The notes under the pieces: model-generated
What the model was told of the DNA's origin: nothing
Databases searched by the model: none
Seen by the model: only the letters and a program-made list of their open reading frames with translations
Shown here: positions 50,847-62,870 of the stretch, in pieces
Numbering within the stretch: position 1 is the stretch's first letter
How the letters are laid out: every line of letters starts with the position of its first letter
Source: Symbiodinium sp. CCMP2592
Taxonomy: Eukaryota; Sar; Dinophyceae; Suessiales; Symbiodiniaceae
Assembly: GCA_905221615.1 (NCBI GenBank)
Contig: CAJNDT010005791.1
Span: forward strand, 258,736 to 322,735
Reading direction: 5' to 3'
DNA length: 64,000 nucleotides
Translations under genes and position numbers: made by a program

Positions 50847-51525
50847 GAGGGCGGATGCCGAGATGATTTGAGTTGTTGTGTTGGACTTGCCATTGTAGTC
50901 AAAGGCTCAATCATTGCCGGGTCTGAGGCTAGCCCCACAGCGTAGACGAGCCCTGACAGTGAGTTCTCACCGCTACATTCGGGCCTAGGGACTGACAAGA
51001 TGGTAGCACTTTGCAGACACGAGCTGGCGACCGGCGATGTTGACATCTGTTCGCCCCAGAGCTGACGTAAAGAGGCTCCTCCCGTAACGTAAGGAGCTGC
51101 TGCGAGCTGGCTTAGTTTGGTGACCGCTTGAAGGTGATTTTCTTGGGCGTTACCTCAGGTTTTATTGTGCTCATGACCCTCTAACATCCTCAGCCTGGGA
51201 AGCGCGGGGATTGCAAGTCTTCTCTGATGTAAAACGGCTCCTCCAGGAACGGAAGTAGCTGCTACGAGTCGTAACGTGTCGCTGGCTACAATCGGTGATT
51301 GCCCGAATGCGAAGTTTTCCGGGTTGCCTCAGCATTTTGTTGTTTTCATGACCTTCTAACTGCGTGTCCCACGCAGGATGTCCGGGAAAAGTACGGCCGA
51401 AGCCTCGGGTAGCACACGTGGCCGCGGCCTTCGCCTCACAGCGAGAGGGCGGTCAAAGCCTAAAACCCCCATTCGGAGCAAACCTTGGGATGCTTTTGGA
51501 CGATGATGATGATTCCGAGTCCGAG

Positions 51526-51609
51526 GCCAGACAGCCCTCATGATTGCGGCAGAGCATGGCCACGCCGATGTCGTGAAGGAGCTCCTGGCGAAGGGCGCCA
51601 ACAAGGCGG
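51526..51609 (+). CDS. 84-nt ankyrin exon 7
   Basis: Reads QTALMIAAEHGHADVVKELL and AKGANKA. The bases after the exon are GGCTTC, so in the common phase the donor is GG. Confidence 0.75.
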
Positions 51610-52011
51610 GGCTTCTGCAGCCATGGGGCGCTGGCAATTACATGTCCCATCCACGGTGCGGTCCGCCAGGGGCTTACAGCACCCGAGGTCTTATTTACTG
51701 AGTGAGGAGAAATCCTTTGGTCTAGGTCGGGCATGTGCCACACAGTGCGTGTGCTCAGGGCTGGGATAGTCTGGTCAATCGGCGGTCTTTTACAGCGCAA
51801 AGCTCGGCTTCCTTTTGCAGGATGCTGCGAGCCACTCCAGCCGCAGCCTCGGGTGGCTTTGACGCTTCGGGGCAATGGCCTTCGCCTCACCGCGAGTGGG
51901 CGGTCAAAGTCCAAGGCCCCCCCTTCGGAGCAAACCTTGGGACGGCAGCGTCGACCGACCCTGTTTCAGAGTGCTCGTGCTCTCGTCGACGATGATGATT
52001 CCGACTCCGAG

Positions 52012-52095
52012 GCTCAACAGTCCTAATGATGGCGGCCGGCAGAGGCCACGCTGACGTCGTGAAAGAGCTCCTGGCGAAGGGCGCCGACAAGGCGG
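52012..52095 (+). CDS. 84-nt ankyrin exon 8
   Basis: Reads STVLMMAAGRGHADVVKELL and AKGADKA, with the same GGCTTC after it as exon 7. Confidence 0.75.
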
Positions 52096-52481
52096 GGCTT
52101 CTGCAGCCATGGGGCGCTGGCAATTCCATAGGGGGCTAAGAGCACCCGAGGTCTTATTTAATGATTTTTAATGAGTGAGGAGAAATCCTTTGGTCTAGGT
52201 CGGGCATGTGCCACACAGTGCGTGCGCTCAGGGCTGGGATAGTCTGGTCATTCGGCGGCCTTTGTAGGAACTTTACAGCATCCCTGCACAGGAGGCCCAG
52301 GACAAAGACGGCCGCAGCCTCGGGTGGCTTTGACGCTTCGGGGCAATAATTAGCCATCGTCTCGTAGCGAGAGGGCAGTCAAAGCCAAACGCCCACTGGG
52401 GGGCAAATTTTGGGACAGCAGCGTCGACCGGCCCTGTTTCAGAATGTTTGTGCGTTCGACGATGATGATTCCGACTCCGAG

Positions 52482-52565
52482 GCCGGACAGCCCTCATGTG
52501 CGCGGCATCCAACGGCCGCGCTGACGTCGTGAAGGAGCTCCTGGCGAAGGGCGCCGACAAGGCGG
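52482..52565 (+). CDS. 84-nt ankyrin exon 9
   Basis: Reads RTALMCAASNGRADVVKELL and AKGADKA. GGCTTAGG follows. Confidence 0.75.
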
Positions 52566-52666
52566 GGCTTAGGGTTCCGGAGCCATATTGGAAGGCGCAG
52601 CAAGGTGGCACCTGCAACGTTCATGTCCCATGCGCCAGGAGCTGAAAGACGACTGCGGCCCCGGCC

Positions 52667-52915
52667 TTGGCCCTGCGCGTGGACGCATTTAACTGCCTCG
52701 TAGCGAAGTTCCAGAGCTCCGAGCAGCTGCCGACTTCAGCGCGAGCAGCCGAGCAGCGAAGCTCCGGCAAAAGCCGAGGCTGCACGGCGCTGGATTATGC
52801 GAAACTGATCACTTGCGGCGAATGCGTGCGGCTTCTGAGTGGCGGCCCCGGCTTCCTCGGTCTCGTGAGCCGATCCGTCCGCGAGGACGGAAGACGAAAC
52901 GTAGGTGGGGTGTGA
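52667..52915 (+). CDS. Last exon of the ankyrin gene
   Basis: Frame with SSGKSRGCTALDYAKLITCG and ECVRLLSGGPGFLGLVSRSV, then a basic tail and TGA at 52913-52915. C-T-A-L-D-Y-A and C-V-R-L-L are the words of a closing ankyrin repeat. The start is approximate; the acceptor may be anywhere in 52640-52700. Confidence 0.6.
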   Translation: MALRVDAFNCLVAKFQSSEQLPTSARAAEQRSSGKSRGCTALDYAKLITCGECVRLLSGGPGFLGLVSRSVREDGRRNVGGV

Positions 52916-52919
52916 GAGG

Positions 52920-53870
52920 AAACCGAAGTGAGGGAAGACTCATATTATGAGGGGAATGTGAGAGGACGGAAGCCGTGGGTTTCACGACCCAGGGCTGTCA
53001 CGTCGATCGGATAGACAAAAGGCAGATTATGAGGGGGACGAAGAGGCATCACAGGTTTCACGATTCCCGGCCGTCGCCTCGATCAGATAAGCATTCCACA
53101 GTGCGACGAACTCGCCGTTCGCACAGCAGCTCATGTCTTGGTCTGATGGCTGCACAAAGCAGCTGCCCAAATAAACATATGTATGGATATGCGTCGCAGG
53201 CGGTCAGGCCACAACTGTCGCCAGCTTTTGGACCTCGCCCTGGAGCCGTGGCTCGGTCGGCACACGTACTCCAGGCGGTTAAATAGAACCAATGCTCGAT
53301 CCTGCGGGGTGTTCGTGGATCGGGTGTTTCAGTGAAATTCTCAGGCAGTTCTCGGTACATCTGGCATATCTCTCTCTGCACGAACTTTGGATGCGATTCT
53401 CTCCAAAGCCATTAACAAGGACGCTAGTAGGCTTTCCGGTTTCCTTAAGAAGGCAGTTCCAAATTGCCAACACTGCAGAAGGTTCTGGTGAAGAGAGGGG
53501 CCATGGTGCAGCAGCGTGCTGTTCCGATTGTCAAAGCAGCAGCATGAGGCTCTGTGCGATCATGGGACTCTCAAACGTTTGAACTCCGCCCTGATCCCAG
53601 CCTTGGGGTTTTCTAGCAGGGTCCCCAATTCTCTGGAACTCCCTGGGGCTTCTTCGCTTAAAGAGCCGAGGCTGAGGAACGAACTCCGAGGCTGTTGGAG
53701 CTGCACTCCTGGACAGTCCCGGGACCTTTGGGCCTGGCTCCGGGATCCCGGGAGAGTTGAAGGTAAAGAGGCACACCGCAAGCGTGCACGTAGGTGCTTG
53801 ATTGTTTCGATATGCTTTCGACTTTTTTCAAGTGCTCTTGCTCCACGCATGTGCTTTGCTTCTTTGTGTC
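52920..53870. other. No gene recognised
   Basis: Open frames on both strands without domains. A diverged internal repeat, 'gtttcacga' to 'cgtcg(a/c)', occurs at about 52978 and 53055. Confidence 0.35.
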
Positions 53871-53875
53871 GTATG

Positions 53876-54015
53876 GCCCGAGGGCCGTGGGTAGATTTAG
53901 CCGGAGCTTATCCGGAACCCTCTTCCTAGGGGCAGAGGGTTGTCCCTTTTTTTGTTTTACATGGGAGCTTCCAGAGATTTGGCCTCCGAGCGCGACAGTT
54001 CGACCATTCCACGTG
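53876..54015. repeat. Dispersed ~140-bp repeat, copy 1 (partner 54640-54765)
   Basis: Shares 'agggccgtgggtagattta', 'cttatccgga', 'aggggcag', 'atgggagcttccagaga' and 'tggcctccga' with 54640-54765, in the same order. Confidence 0.8.
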
Positions 54016-54022
54016 AGCAGAC

Positions 54023-54057
54023 TCCTAAACCCTAAACCCTAAACCCTAAACCCTAAT
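54023..54057. repeat. Interstitial telomere-type repeat (CCCTAAA)4
   Basis: Four CCCTAAA units directly after the dispersed repeat copy. Confidence 0.85.
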
Positions 54058-54639
54058 CCTACAGCAAGAAGCCCTATTTTTTACTGAATTCCGTAGGACC
54101 TCGAGGCCGAAGTTCGGAACTCCCGGGCGACAAGAACGCATGGCAAAGCCATGCGATGGAGTCCAGAAGCCTTTGGTCCCTTTCGATGGAGGGCTCAAAA
54201 TCTCGTCGCCCTCATCTGCAATAGACTCCTATTGGAGGCAGCGATGTTGTGGCAGGCGGATAGGTCTGCTTTTTGCAGGCACGGCGTTGGCCGTGTTTCC
54301 CTTGCCCTTCTTGCATACTTGAAGCTAGGCCGGTTAGGCTCGAAGTTGACTCGAAGTTGATGCTCAAACCCTAATTACTCTAACCTACTGTACACCCATA
54401 CAACTGGCTCAAAGCTCGGGCTGGGTCCTTCTAGTTAGGACGTCCTGCAGGACCTTGTGGGCATTATGTTCCGACCTACAATGGGTGAGCTTATGTTGTG
54501 TTTTCAGGATTTCTCGATGCGATGCTGCACTAGTTGTGCGAGGGACCGCACATATCTGCGCTCGAGAGTTGTTTTGACAGTCGTGGAGATTTCTGAGCAG
54601 GGGTTTTCTCTCCGTGTACCATATTCGCTGATGGCAGCA

Positions 54640-54765
54640 AGGAGGGCCGTGGGCAGATTTAACCGGCACTTATCCGGAGCCTTCTTCGGAGGGGCAGGGG
54701 GTCTTCCCAAAAACATGGAGCTTCCAGAGACCTGGCCTCCGAACTCGAAGATTGACAGCTCGATG
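54640..54765. repeat. Dispersed ~140-bp repeat, copy 2
   Basis: Direct partner of 53876-54015. Confidence 0.8.
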
Positions 54766-54879
54766 TGAGGCACGGAGTGTCGTTTCATAAACCCAGAGCT
54801 GCCGACCACAGGAACGCGAAGCCTCCCGTTTTTCAAATAGCGGAATCTGATACAGTATAATACAACAAATATGCTGTGC

Positions 54880-54900
54880 ATATATATATATATACACATG

Positions 54901-54947
<47 letters not shown>

Positions 54948-55900
54948 GGTCACACCCCCCCATGATCCACCCCAGTCTTCTCCTCAACTACTCCTGCAGT
55001 GTCTTCTGGTACAAGATGCGTACTGCTAAAGTTAGAATCGATCGGTATTTACGGTGTTTTCTGCACTTCATGTACATGTACAGATGCTGCTTTTCGCCTT
55101 TTATATCATATACAAACAAGCCAAAACCGAAACCAGATTCTGGTTTTGGATTCTGGTTCTGCTGCCAAGCTCTTGGTCCACTGCTTCGTATCAGCTCTTG
55201 CTGTTCAAGTCAAAACTTGGCCTTCCTCGTCTCAGGCACCAATTTCCCTAAAATCACCAAAATCCAGGCATCTATGGAGGCCGTCAGAGTTCAGCTGTAT
55301 GAATTTTGGGGAAATTGGTGCCTGGCGGTGTTTTCGCATCCGAGGTTGCCAAAACACCGCCAGGCACCAATCTCCCCAAAGTTTGTGAGGCTGGAAGTGC
55401 CAAAACCTCGCTATGCTCCAATTTCCCCAAAATCCCCAAATTCCCGGCATCTATGAGGCGTGCCGGGCCATAGTTGCTCAGAGTTTGGGATTTTTGGGGA
55501 AATTGGTGCCTGTCGATGTTTTCGCACTTCCGCCTTTGCAAACTTTGGGGAAATTGGTGCCTGGCAGTGTTTTCGCATCCGAGGTTGCCAAAACACCGCC
55601 AGGCACCAATTTCCCCAAAGTTTGTGAGGCTGGAAGTGCCAAAACCTCGCTATGCTCCAATTTCCCCCAAATCCACAAAATCCCGGCATCTATGAGGCGT
55701 GCCGGGCCATAGTTGCCCAGAGTTTGGGGATTTTGGGGAATTTGGTGCCTGTCGATGTTTTCGCACTTCCAGCTTTGCAAGCTTTGGGGAAATTGGTGCC
55801 TGGCAGTGTTTTCGCACCCGAAGTTGCCCACCTCCCATGATCCACTGTTTGCAAGAAGCAGGTTCGGGTGGATCATGGGGGGGGGGGGGGGGGCGTGAGC

Positions 55901-55934
<34 letters not shown>

Positions 55935-55945
55935 GTATATGTTTA
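54880..55945. mobile_element. Fold-back element with inverted ends, (TA)n flanks and internal hairpins
   Basis: The left end has (TA)n then CCCATGATCCAC (54959-54970); the right end has GTGGATCATGGG (55868-55879), a G run, then (TA)n. A further direct copy of the core is at 55834-55845. Inside, 55305-55375 and 55550-55620 are hairpins in which 'ttggtgcctggc' and its complement face each other over a short loop, with a stem of about 25 bp. The interior is about 240-bp tandem units containing 'tttggggaaattggtgcc'. There is no coding capacity. A MITE-like or fold-back transposon fits best. Confidence 0.65.
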
Positions 55946-55949
55946 TATA

Positions 55950-57130
55950 CATAGCATAACAGGCATTCTGGAACATTTCTTTTGTTCCGAGCTCTTCAGA
56001 GGCCGAGGCCGAAGGTCGAAACTCCCAAGTGGCAGAGCGCGGCGAAGCTGTGCTCGAGGAGCACGAAACACATGGAACATCATGGCTGGAGATGCTTCTT
56101 CGTGCCATGATGGGGTCAAAGACTTGCAAGCGCGGATGGGAGCAAAGATCGGGAGCAGGGCGAGGGTCTTTGTCTGTTTGTTTCCGGGCCGGTAACAGTT
56201 CAGCAGATGCCATAGGCTCATGCCTCCTGCAGCTTCTTCAAGTCCTTAGCTCTTGCAGAAGAGGTGTTATAGACACATTGGTTGCTGTAGTATCTTCTTT
56301 CACTTTACGAGCGGCGAAGGTTCAGGGTTTCAGGTTTAAGTTTGAGTTGAGGGACTCGGACAGCAGCGGTTGCAATGCTCTGATTGTTCTGTCGGGCAGG
56401 ATCTTCCAATTCGCCATCGAATCTTGTTAGAGGTTCATAGCTAGTTACATTCGAAAGTGTAAGGAGATTCGGGCTGTTATGTCTGCTTGATTTGCGGTGC
56501 TTCCGTCCTAGTCTAGAATTACCACCAGCAACGGAGCAGCTGTTATGTCTAGCTTATTGTTCTGGCTTCTTGCATTCTGACATGCTCTTTAATCATCGCT
56601 TGGTTCTAAAACCGCAGTGGTAATGCGCTTTTAGATCACAGTTTTGCTGACTGCACCGGCTGTTTTAAACGCCCCTGGCCTTAGACTCTTTGGACAGAGG
56701 TAGATGTGCGGCTGATTCTGCGACTCTGAAGCTCAACCTTGGTACTTGCAAGAAAGTCATTCTGACATGCCTGTGAGCACTTGTGGGATCAGCTCGTGGA
56801 GCGACCAGTGGAGGCTAATGTTCCAGTACTGGTAGGTGAACATCATAAGAAGTTATCTCGACGGCCCGGCCGGCGCTCTCCTGCGGGCGATGTAGGGCCG
56901 TGGCTGCTGGCGTCTATGCGGAGGATCTCAGAATCTTTGGAGCTTCAAAGGAGTTCGGGCACCCTAAACCCTAAACCCTAAACCGTTTGAATGGTTTGAA
57001 GTTCGGGGCTGCGCGACGGGGCGGGTTATTCGGATGGAGGCGTCGGATGTAGAGCTTCGGAAGGAGCAAGCGGGAGCCCAAAGTACCCCTTAATTAAAAC
57101 CCGCATTATCGATACACCGAAAAAAGGGGA
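55950..57130. other. No gene recognised; one telomere-type block at 56961-56984
   Basis: A 133-codon plus-strand frame (56029-56430) and a minus-strand frame overlap without a recognisable domain. At 56961-56984 there are three CCCTAAA units. Confidence 0.4.
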
Positions 57131-59080
57131 CCCCAGAACCCTAAAACCCTAAATCCTAAGCCCTGAACCGAGGTACAACAAAAAAATCTTCAGTTTGGGA
57201 AATCTTGATTCCAAACTCCCCTCGCACCCTGTAATCTTTCAGAAAGCTTTAGGTCTCACCTTCACCCCAGACAACCGGCCGTTTTCACGATGTAGTAAAG
57301 GAAACACCATAGTGAGGAGCGTGAAAAAAGGGTGAATCTTGTATGGCATAGTATGGTTAGAGTTAGAGTTTAGTCAGGGTTCAGGCTGAAAGGGCTGGGC
57401 TTTTGGGCGGAAGGTTGGTGGATGGAGCTGTTGCGATTTGGTTGCAGGTTTTAAGGATTCAAGGTTTAGGACGTCGGGTGTACGATAGGATTTAGGGTCT
57501 AGGCGGCTCACGGCTTGGTGTTATTCCGGAAGTTGCGCAAGCTCAGACGGCACGCCTAAAACACCTGCAGCCTTACACGTCGGGACCTTTGAATCCTGAA
57601 TCACGGAAGCCTTCATGCTAAAGATCGTCCTCCCTGAGCGCAGGAGCCACTCATTGGATTGGCCGCTAAGCCAAAACGAAAAGAAAGGCGCGGATGCGTC
57701 AGTTAGACGAGCTTCGGGCTTCAGGGGTCCTTACATAGGGGAATCTGTGGGGGTTCCTGAACACACCCGAAACCGAACGGAGTTCTGGTGCGATCTTCTC
57801 TGCAGATTGAAGTTTGGTTTGGGGTTCAGGGTTTTGGGGGTATAATGGGGTATACCATTACTGGTATCGTTATTATTTTGGGTGTTACCGTATCATTATG
57901 GTCATTGTAGTACGGGTTCTTGGGATATTGTGATCGTGTTGTTGTGGTAGGGTTTAGGTTGTAGGGTTCATGGTATCCCAGAGCCCAGGATGCAAGAGGC
58001 TTCGGTCGTGCCGTCGGTACTCTTGATGTTTGTGTAAAGCTAGCCCAAGAGAATGTCAGTAGTTGGGCCTGAACAATGAGAAAGGGTTCGGGTTGTACTG
58101 CCTGCCATACGTCTAAGATGATAACCAGCCCAAACCCTTTACAAGACACTGATCGTTTTGGAAACCCACCTCCGAAAAAAAGATGGCCGCTAATATGGAT
58201 TGAGGCTAAGACTGTAGTTATACTAACGTAATGTACCCCTCGACCCTAAAGCCCTCAACCCTAACATCTAGAGCCCCTGTCTCTCTGAAAAAAGAATGCC
58301 GGCAACATGTGGGTTAAGAGAGGGCCTTTCTCACGCTGTCCATCTGTTGGATACTTTGAAGCACACTTTCATTCGTTCGGGTCCTGGTTCAGGGTTTGGG
58401 ACTAGGGTCGTCACGGTTCGATCTTCGATTTGCCGTTTCTTGTCCGGCTCCCGGATAGTCCATGCTACAATCATCCACAATCAACTGTTCTCTGACCTCA
58501 GCAGACTCCCCCCATAGAAAGGGCTCAAGTCAAAAGTGTGTTACCCGAAGCCGAAGCCTACGCCCCGAGAGGGGCACTTGAGACCGAAGTTGCTTCGAGG
58601 AGCTTTGGGTTAGGGTTCTTACGTTCAGTGTTTAGGGATTTAGGATTCCGGGTTCAGGGTTCATTCAGGGTTCGGGCTTTTGGCAGAGGACACCAATGCC
58701 CTGAACCCGAAACCCACCGTCGGATTGTCCCAAAGCTCGCAAGCCCTTGAAAGCAAGAAGCCCTTCCCTGGAACCCGTAAACTCTTCACCCCGCACCCCA
58801 AGCCGGAAACCCCGAAAAACCAAGCCCCCAATGCCTCGATAGCCTACTCTAGGGGCTTAAATAATTGCCAATACTATTCTGGGGTTCCTTCTTTTTGTTA
58901 CAGTATAATGGCCCCCAAAACCCTATTCTAATTACCAAGGTCCCTAACCATAGACTGCCCAAAGGCCGGCTGCTGGAACTCTACGACAAGGACCGACAGA
59001 GGGCCGGCTCAGCTCTTGCCCTCAAGCTCTTCTGGAAATCAGGAGACACCCTCTTAAGGATCCCTCCTTGATTTTTGTGG

Positions 59081-59375
59081 AGTGGCTTCTCAGAAGGGCA
59101 GCCGAAGCCAAAGCCCTAAACTCGTGGCTTCGGCTTGCAAGTTTAGGCTTTAGGGTTTCCTAGGTTTCTGTTGAGCTTGCAGGAGGTTCGCGCCAACGAC
59201 CAGCCCCTTCGACCGCAGAAAGGTTTGTCCGTGAACACCGACATTGCTAACCTGGAACCAAAAGGGTTTAGGGTTTAGGGTTTCAAAAACTCTGCAATGA
59301 ATGTGTGCCGCGGCTTTGAGCACGTATTTCCCACGCAAGCCGTACAGCGGGCCTGGACTTCACAATGTGGCAACG
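59081..59375. repeat. Dispersed repeat, copy B (partner at 19-300)
   Basis: Direct diverged copy of the segment at the left edge of the window, with TTTAGGG words inserted at slightly different places. Confidence 0.7.
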
Positions 59376-59457
59376 AAACTAAACTAAGTGGCCGGCCGGG
59401 ACAAAGGACTAGTGCCAGGTGAAGAGTTTCGAAAAAACGGTCCTGGTTCCAATACCG

Positions 59458-59680
59458 GCCGCTGATGCTCATGATGCGCGCTTCAGTTGTGGTCAGTCCG
59501 GGTGACTGTAAAGTCATTGGCGGCTGATGCTCATGATGTCAGGGCGCTGTGGCCTGCAACCTTTGTTGCATAAGCTGCTCACCCGAGCAGTTACCAGGGA
59601 AGAGCTGATGCTCATGATGTTTGACTTGGCATCGCTGGTGCTCATGATGCCGGCCGCTGATGCTCATGATGCCTGCTGAG
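59458..59680. repeat. Short array of 'gctgatgctcatgatg' words
   Basis: Occurrences at about 59460, 59522, 59605, 59636 (gctggtgctcatgatg) and 59651, then increasingly degenerate forms to about 59880. Spacing is irregular (15-84 bp). The word also occurs at 10975. Confidence 0.7.
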
Positions 59681-62600
59681 GCGGCTGAGGGGGCCAGGTG
59701 ATTTTAAAGGTCTCCAGCTACGGATGCTTGTAATGCGTGTCTTGGCGTCGTTGGCCATGCAAATAGCTCAGCCGCTGATGTTTCTAAATGCTGTTCGTGA
59801 TTTTTGCTCGTTTGTTTTTTCCAGGTGTCTCTAAAGTCGGTAGCCGAATGCTCTAGAGGCCTAGCTGCCAATGCTTATGGTCAACTCAAAGAGGCAAGGA
59901 TTCAGGGCTGCTCATGGTCACGAATTTTGGCCTTCGCTTCATATTTCAGGCGCTGGTAGACAAACTGTACAGATTGGACCCAGGTAAACCCTAAACTCTA
60001 AACCCTGGACCCTAAAGGGTAACTGGTTGGGACTTCGCTGGGACCTGAACTTTTTGGGCCTTTTTCTTATACTTTTCTTATCATACTATGGGATGGGCAA
60101 GTAAACTCGTACCATGACGGCAAACCTTCGGAGCCTGGCAGCTTCATCCCGTCGTCATGCAGGAACCGTATGAAAACACCCAGGGTTCTAAATCTCCATA
60201 GAAATAGGATGAGTTAAGACCTCGAGGGGTTTCGTGAACAGGCTCCCACATTAAATCCTGTTTGCTTAACCAAAAAAGTTTCGTTGTATTCAGAGTGAGC
60301 CTTCATTGTGGCATCCCTGCGTGCATGCCGGGGTCCTCAAAGACATGTCGATTTAGGAGTGTGGAGGATGCTGTGTTGAATTACTGTTTCCTGGTGCTTG
60401 TCCGCACGGACATAGCTTTTCATACCAACACGTGAATGTCATTGTCGTTTCTCGTGCATATATGTGATGGTGCATGTATCATGCTTCTATACAGACATGT
60501 ACAGCTCTATATGCCAGCATGTACGCATGCATACGCACTTGTGTATGTGTCTTGAGAACCGGCTTCGATATCCATCCACCCTAAACCCTAAACCCCCCAG
60601 ATCCTAGACGCTAAATCTAATCCGGTAGACCTAAACCCCGCTGGACCCAAAACCCTTCTAAACCCTAAACCCTGAATCCTAACCTTGAACCCTAAGCCCT
60701 TTTAAACCTAAACCCTGAACCCCAAACCCTAAACCCGACTGTTGCCCAGTGAAGAAGCCGGGCATGGTCTGCTGGACTGGAAGGCCACAGCTCCTTGGCC
60801 CTCAACTCTTCAGGGCTTGAGGGTTGTGTTTAGGGTGCCCTGAGCTTTGAGCGTTTCTTCTTTTGCTTCTTCTTCCACTCCCTTTGCCCTGGCTTGTCGG
60901 GGTTGTGTATGGTTGGCTTCGCAAAGATGCCTTCCAAATAGGGGTCACCATTGGCACCATTAGTTTGCGGTAATTTTAAGCATCTATTGAGATTCTGCGT
61001 TCAGTGGTCCTGATTGCCCTAGATGGCGGCTTTTACGAGAATTCAGGTGGGTTCAGGGCGCTTCCACTTTTTGCAGATTTGGCTTTATTTCCTGGTTTTA
61101 TCGCAGGGCCTTTCTGTACACCTGAATAGACTCTACACCCCGAACCCACGAAGCCGGCTCGACAATCCCCCTCCCTGTGTTCGACAGTATTGCAGGTTTG
61201 GAGGAGATCAGATTTTGCATGGTTTATGAATCTTGAGCTTTAACCGGAGAACCTGAGTAAGAGCCTGATCTTGTTCTTGACGGGGGTTCCGGACGGTAAT
61301 CCTCGCATTTTCTAGCTTTGACACCAGAAAATTTTATCAGTTCAACATGCCTCGCATCTTGAACGTAGTCAAACCCCTGGTTAAGCCACAATGCCACGTG
61401 GCTGGGATCGGGCTGAGGTGAAGCCCGCCATGGGCGGTCGTGGACGTCTCACTGCAGGTGGTGGTTTAGGGTCTACTGTACGACTTTTCAGGACGGAAGG
61501 CTTCAGGGCCGTGGCCTCTCTGGGTTCATTGCAATCTGGGGGGCTCCTCTTCGTATTTGCTATTACGAGTTTCAACCATGTCTACGTAGGGCCAGTATGC
61601 TCAGGGGTTGGGGAGACGTGGTTTGACTTAACCTGGATGCCCTGGACCCTAAGCCCCTTGGCGATAAAGGCTATTTGGTTATGGGTTTGAGATGCAAAGA
61701 CGACACATGTTTGTGATAAGACAAGAAAGCAAGACACTTTTCAATTGTGGGTTTGAGACGAAGGTAGTGGCTTGGACTGGTTTGAGTGGCGACAGGAGCA
61801 TAACTCAACAAATCCTGAACCCTGCACCCACACCCCCTGTAGCCTTCAGCCACACTAAAGGGGCCTGTGGAGGACTGGCACTGCTTTTGGGTGTAACTAT
61901 GCAATCATAGCTCTCATTGTTGCCCTTACTGTTGAGCTTATCACTATTATCCGTACTTGGTACCACAAGAGCATTCCGGACAACAACCTTTTCACAAGAC
62001 TGGCAAGAAAGCAGCAACCTCGATAGGCGAGCCATAATACTGATTGAATACCGCCAGAGAGCCAACATGGAATGATGGCTATCAGACGTGAAAACCCATA
62101 CGATCCTTGAATAATCATTGAAGAACTAAGGTGACTAAGGATAATGTAGAGCCATCAGCAGTATCCTTTCCGACGGAGCACTGAAATCTCTAGAAGATCG
62201 GGCCTTGAGACTCTTGAGGCAGAGAGTGTGCAAACTGGCGTCCGGACGGTTCAGAGCTAGGGGCTAGGGGCTTAGGGGTTTCGGGGTTTCGGGTTTGGGG
62301 TTTAGGGTTTGGGGCATGGGCTTTCAAGGCTTAAGGTTGCATGGGGTGGTCGTGCGTTTGCATCGCGTGGCCCTAGCCCCCCAAGAATTAAGCAGACCTT
62401 GAGCCCAAAGTCCCAAGCCTTAAACCCAAAGCCCTCTAGGTACCAACTATCGGGACCATAAGCTTAGCAGCTGCGCTGAGGAGTGGAATTCAGAATGAGA
62501 GCCCCCTGTGTAATTTCAGGAATCTTTCTCAATTTAAGCGGTGTTGGGCTTTGGGTCAGGTGAGAAGCCGGCTTCCACCAGTGTCTACGTCCAGGACCAC

Positions 62601-62777
62601 GGTTTAGGGTTTAGGTTTTTGGGTTTCAGGGTTCGGGTTTTGGAGAGTTATGGGCATGAGATAGGGGCATTCGGGCAAAGCACAGGATTGAATACGCAGA
62701 AGGTTTAGCTTTGCGCATGCTAGAAAGTCTAAGGCTAAGGTTTTAAGCCGTTTCGCATGGGGCTTTCTGTATCTATA

Positions 62778-62870
62778 CCTGGAGGTTCATAGGTAGTTAT
62801 AAGTGGGATTATAAGTAAGATACCTATACTTATAACCCTTATTAGGGGACGTATAACCCATGAACCTCCA
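62778..62870. repeat. Small palindromic (fold-back) element, ~93 bp
   Basis: GGAGGTTCAT (62781-62790) pairs with ATGAACCTCC (62860-62869); inside, GTTATAAGT (62796-62804) pairs with ACTTATAAC (62828-62836). There is no coding capacity. It resembles a tiny MITE or a hairpin precursor. Confidence 0.7.

Larger units (their letters stand above)
51370..52620. repeat. Threefold segmental duplication carrying ankyrin exons
   Basis: Three units (about 51370-51790, 51800-52260, 52275-52620) each run from 'gcctcgggt' through a 'gagcaaaccttggga'-type word and a 'gacgatgatgattccgac' word into an 84-nt ankyrin exon, followed in the first two by 'ttctgcagccatggggcgct'. Introns are as similar as exons, so the duplications are recent at the DNA level. 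Confidence 0.85.

Noticed and set aside
55650-56213. 187-codon minus-strand frame at the fold-back element
   Set aside because: It crosses (TA)n, the G run and hairpin units, so it is not a plausible protein.
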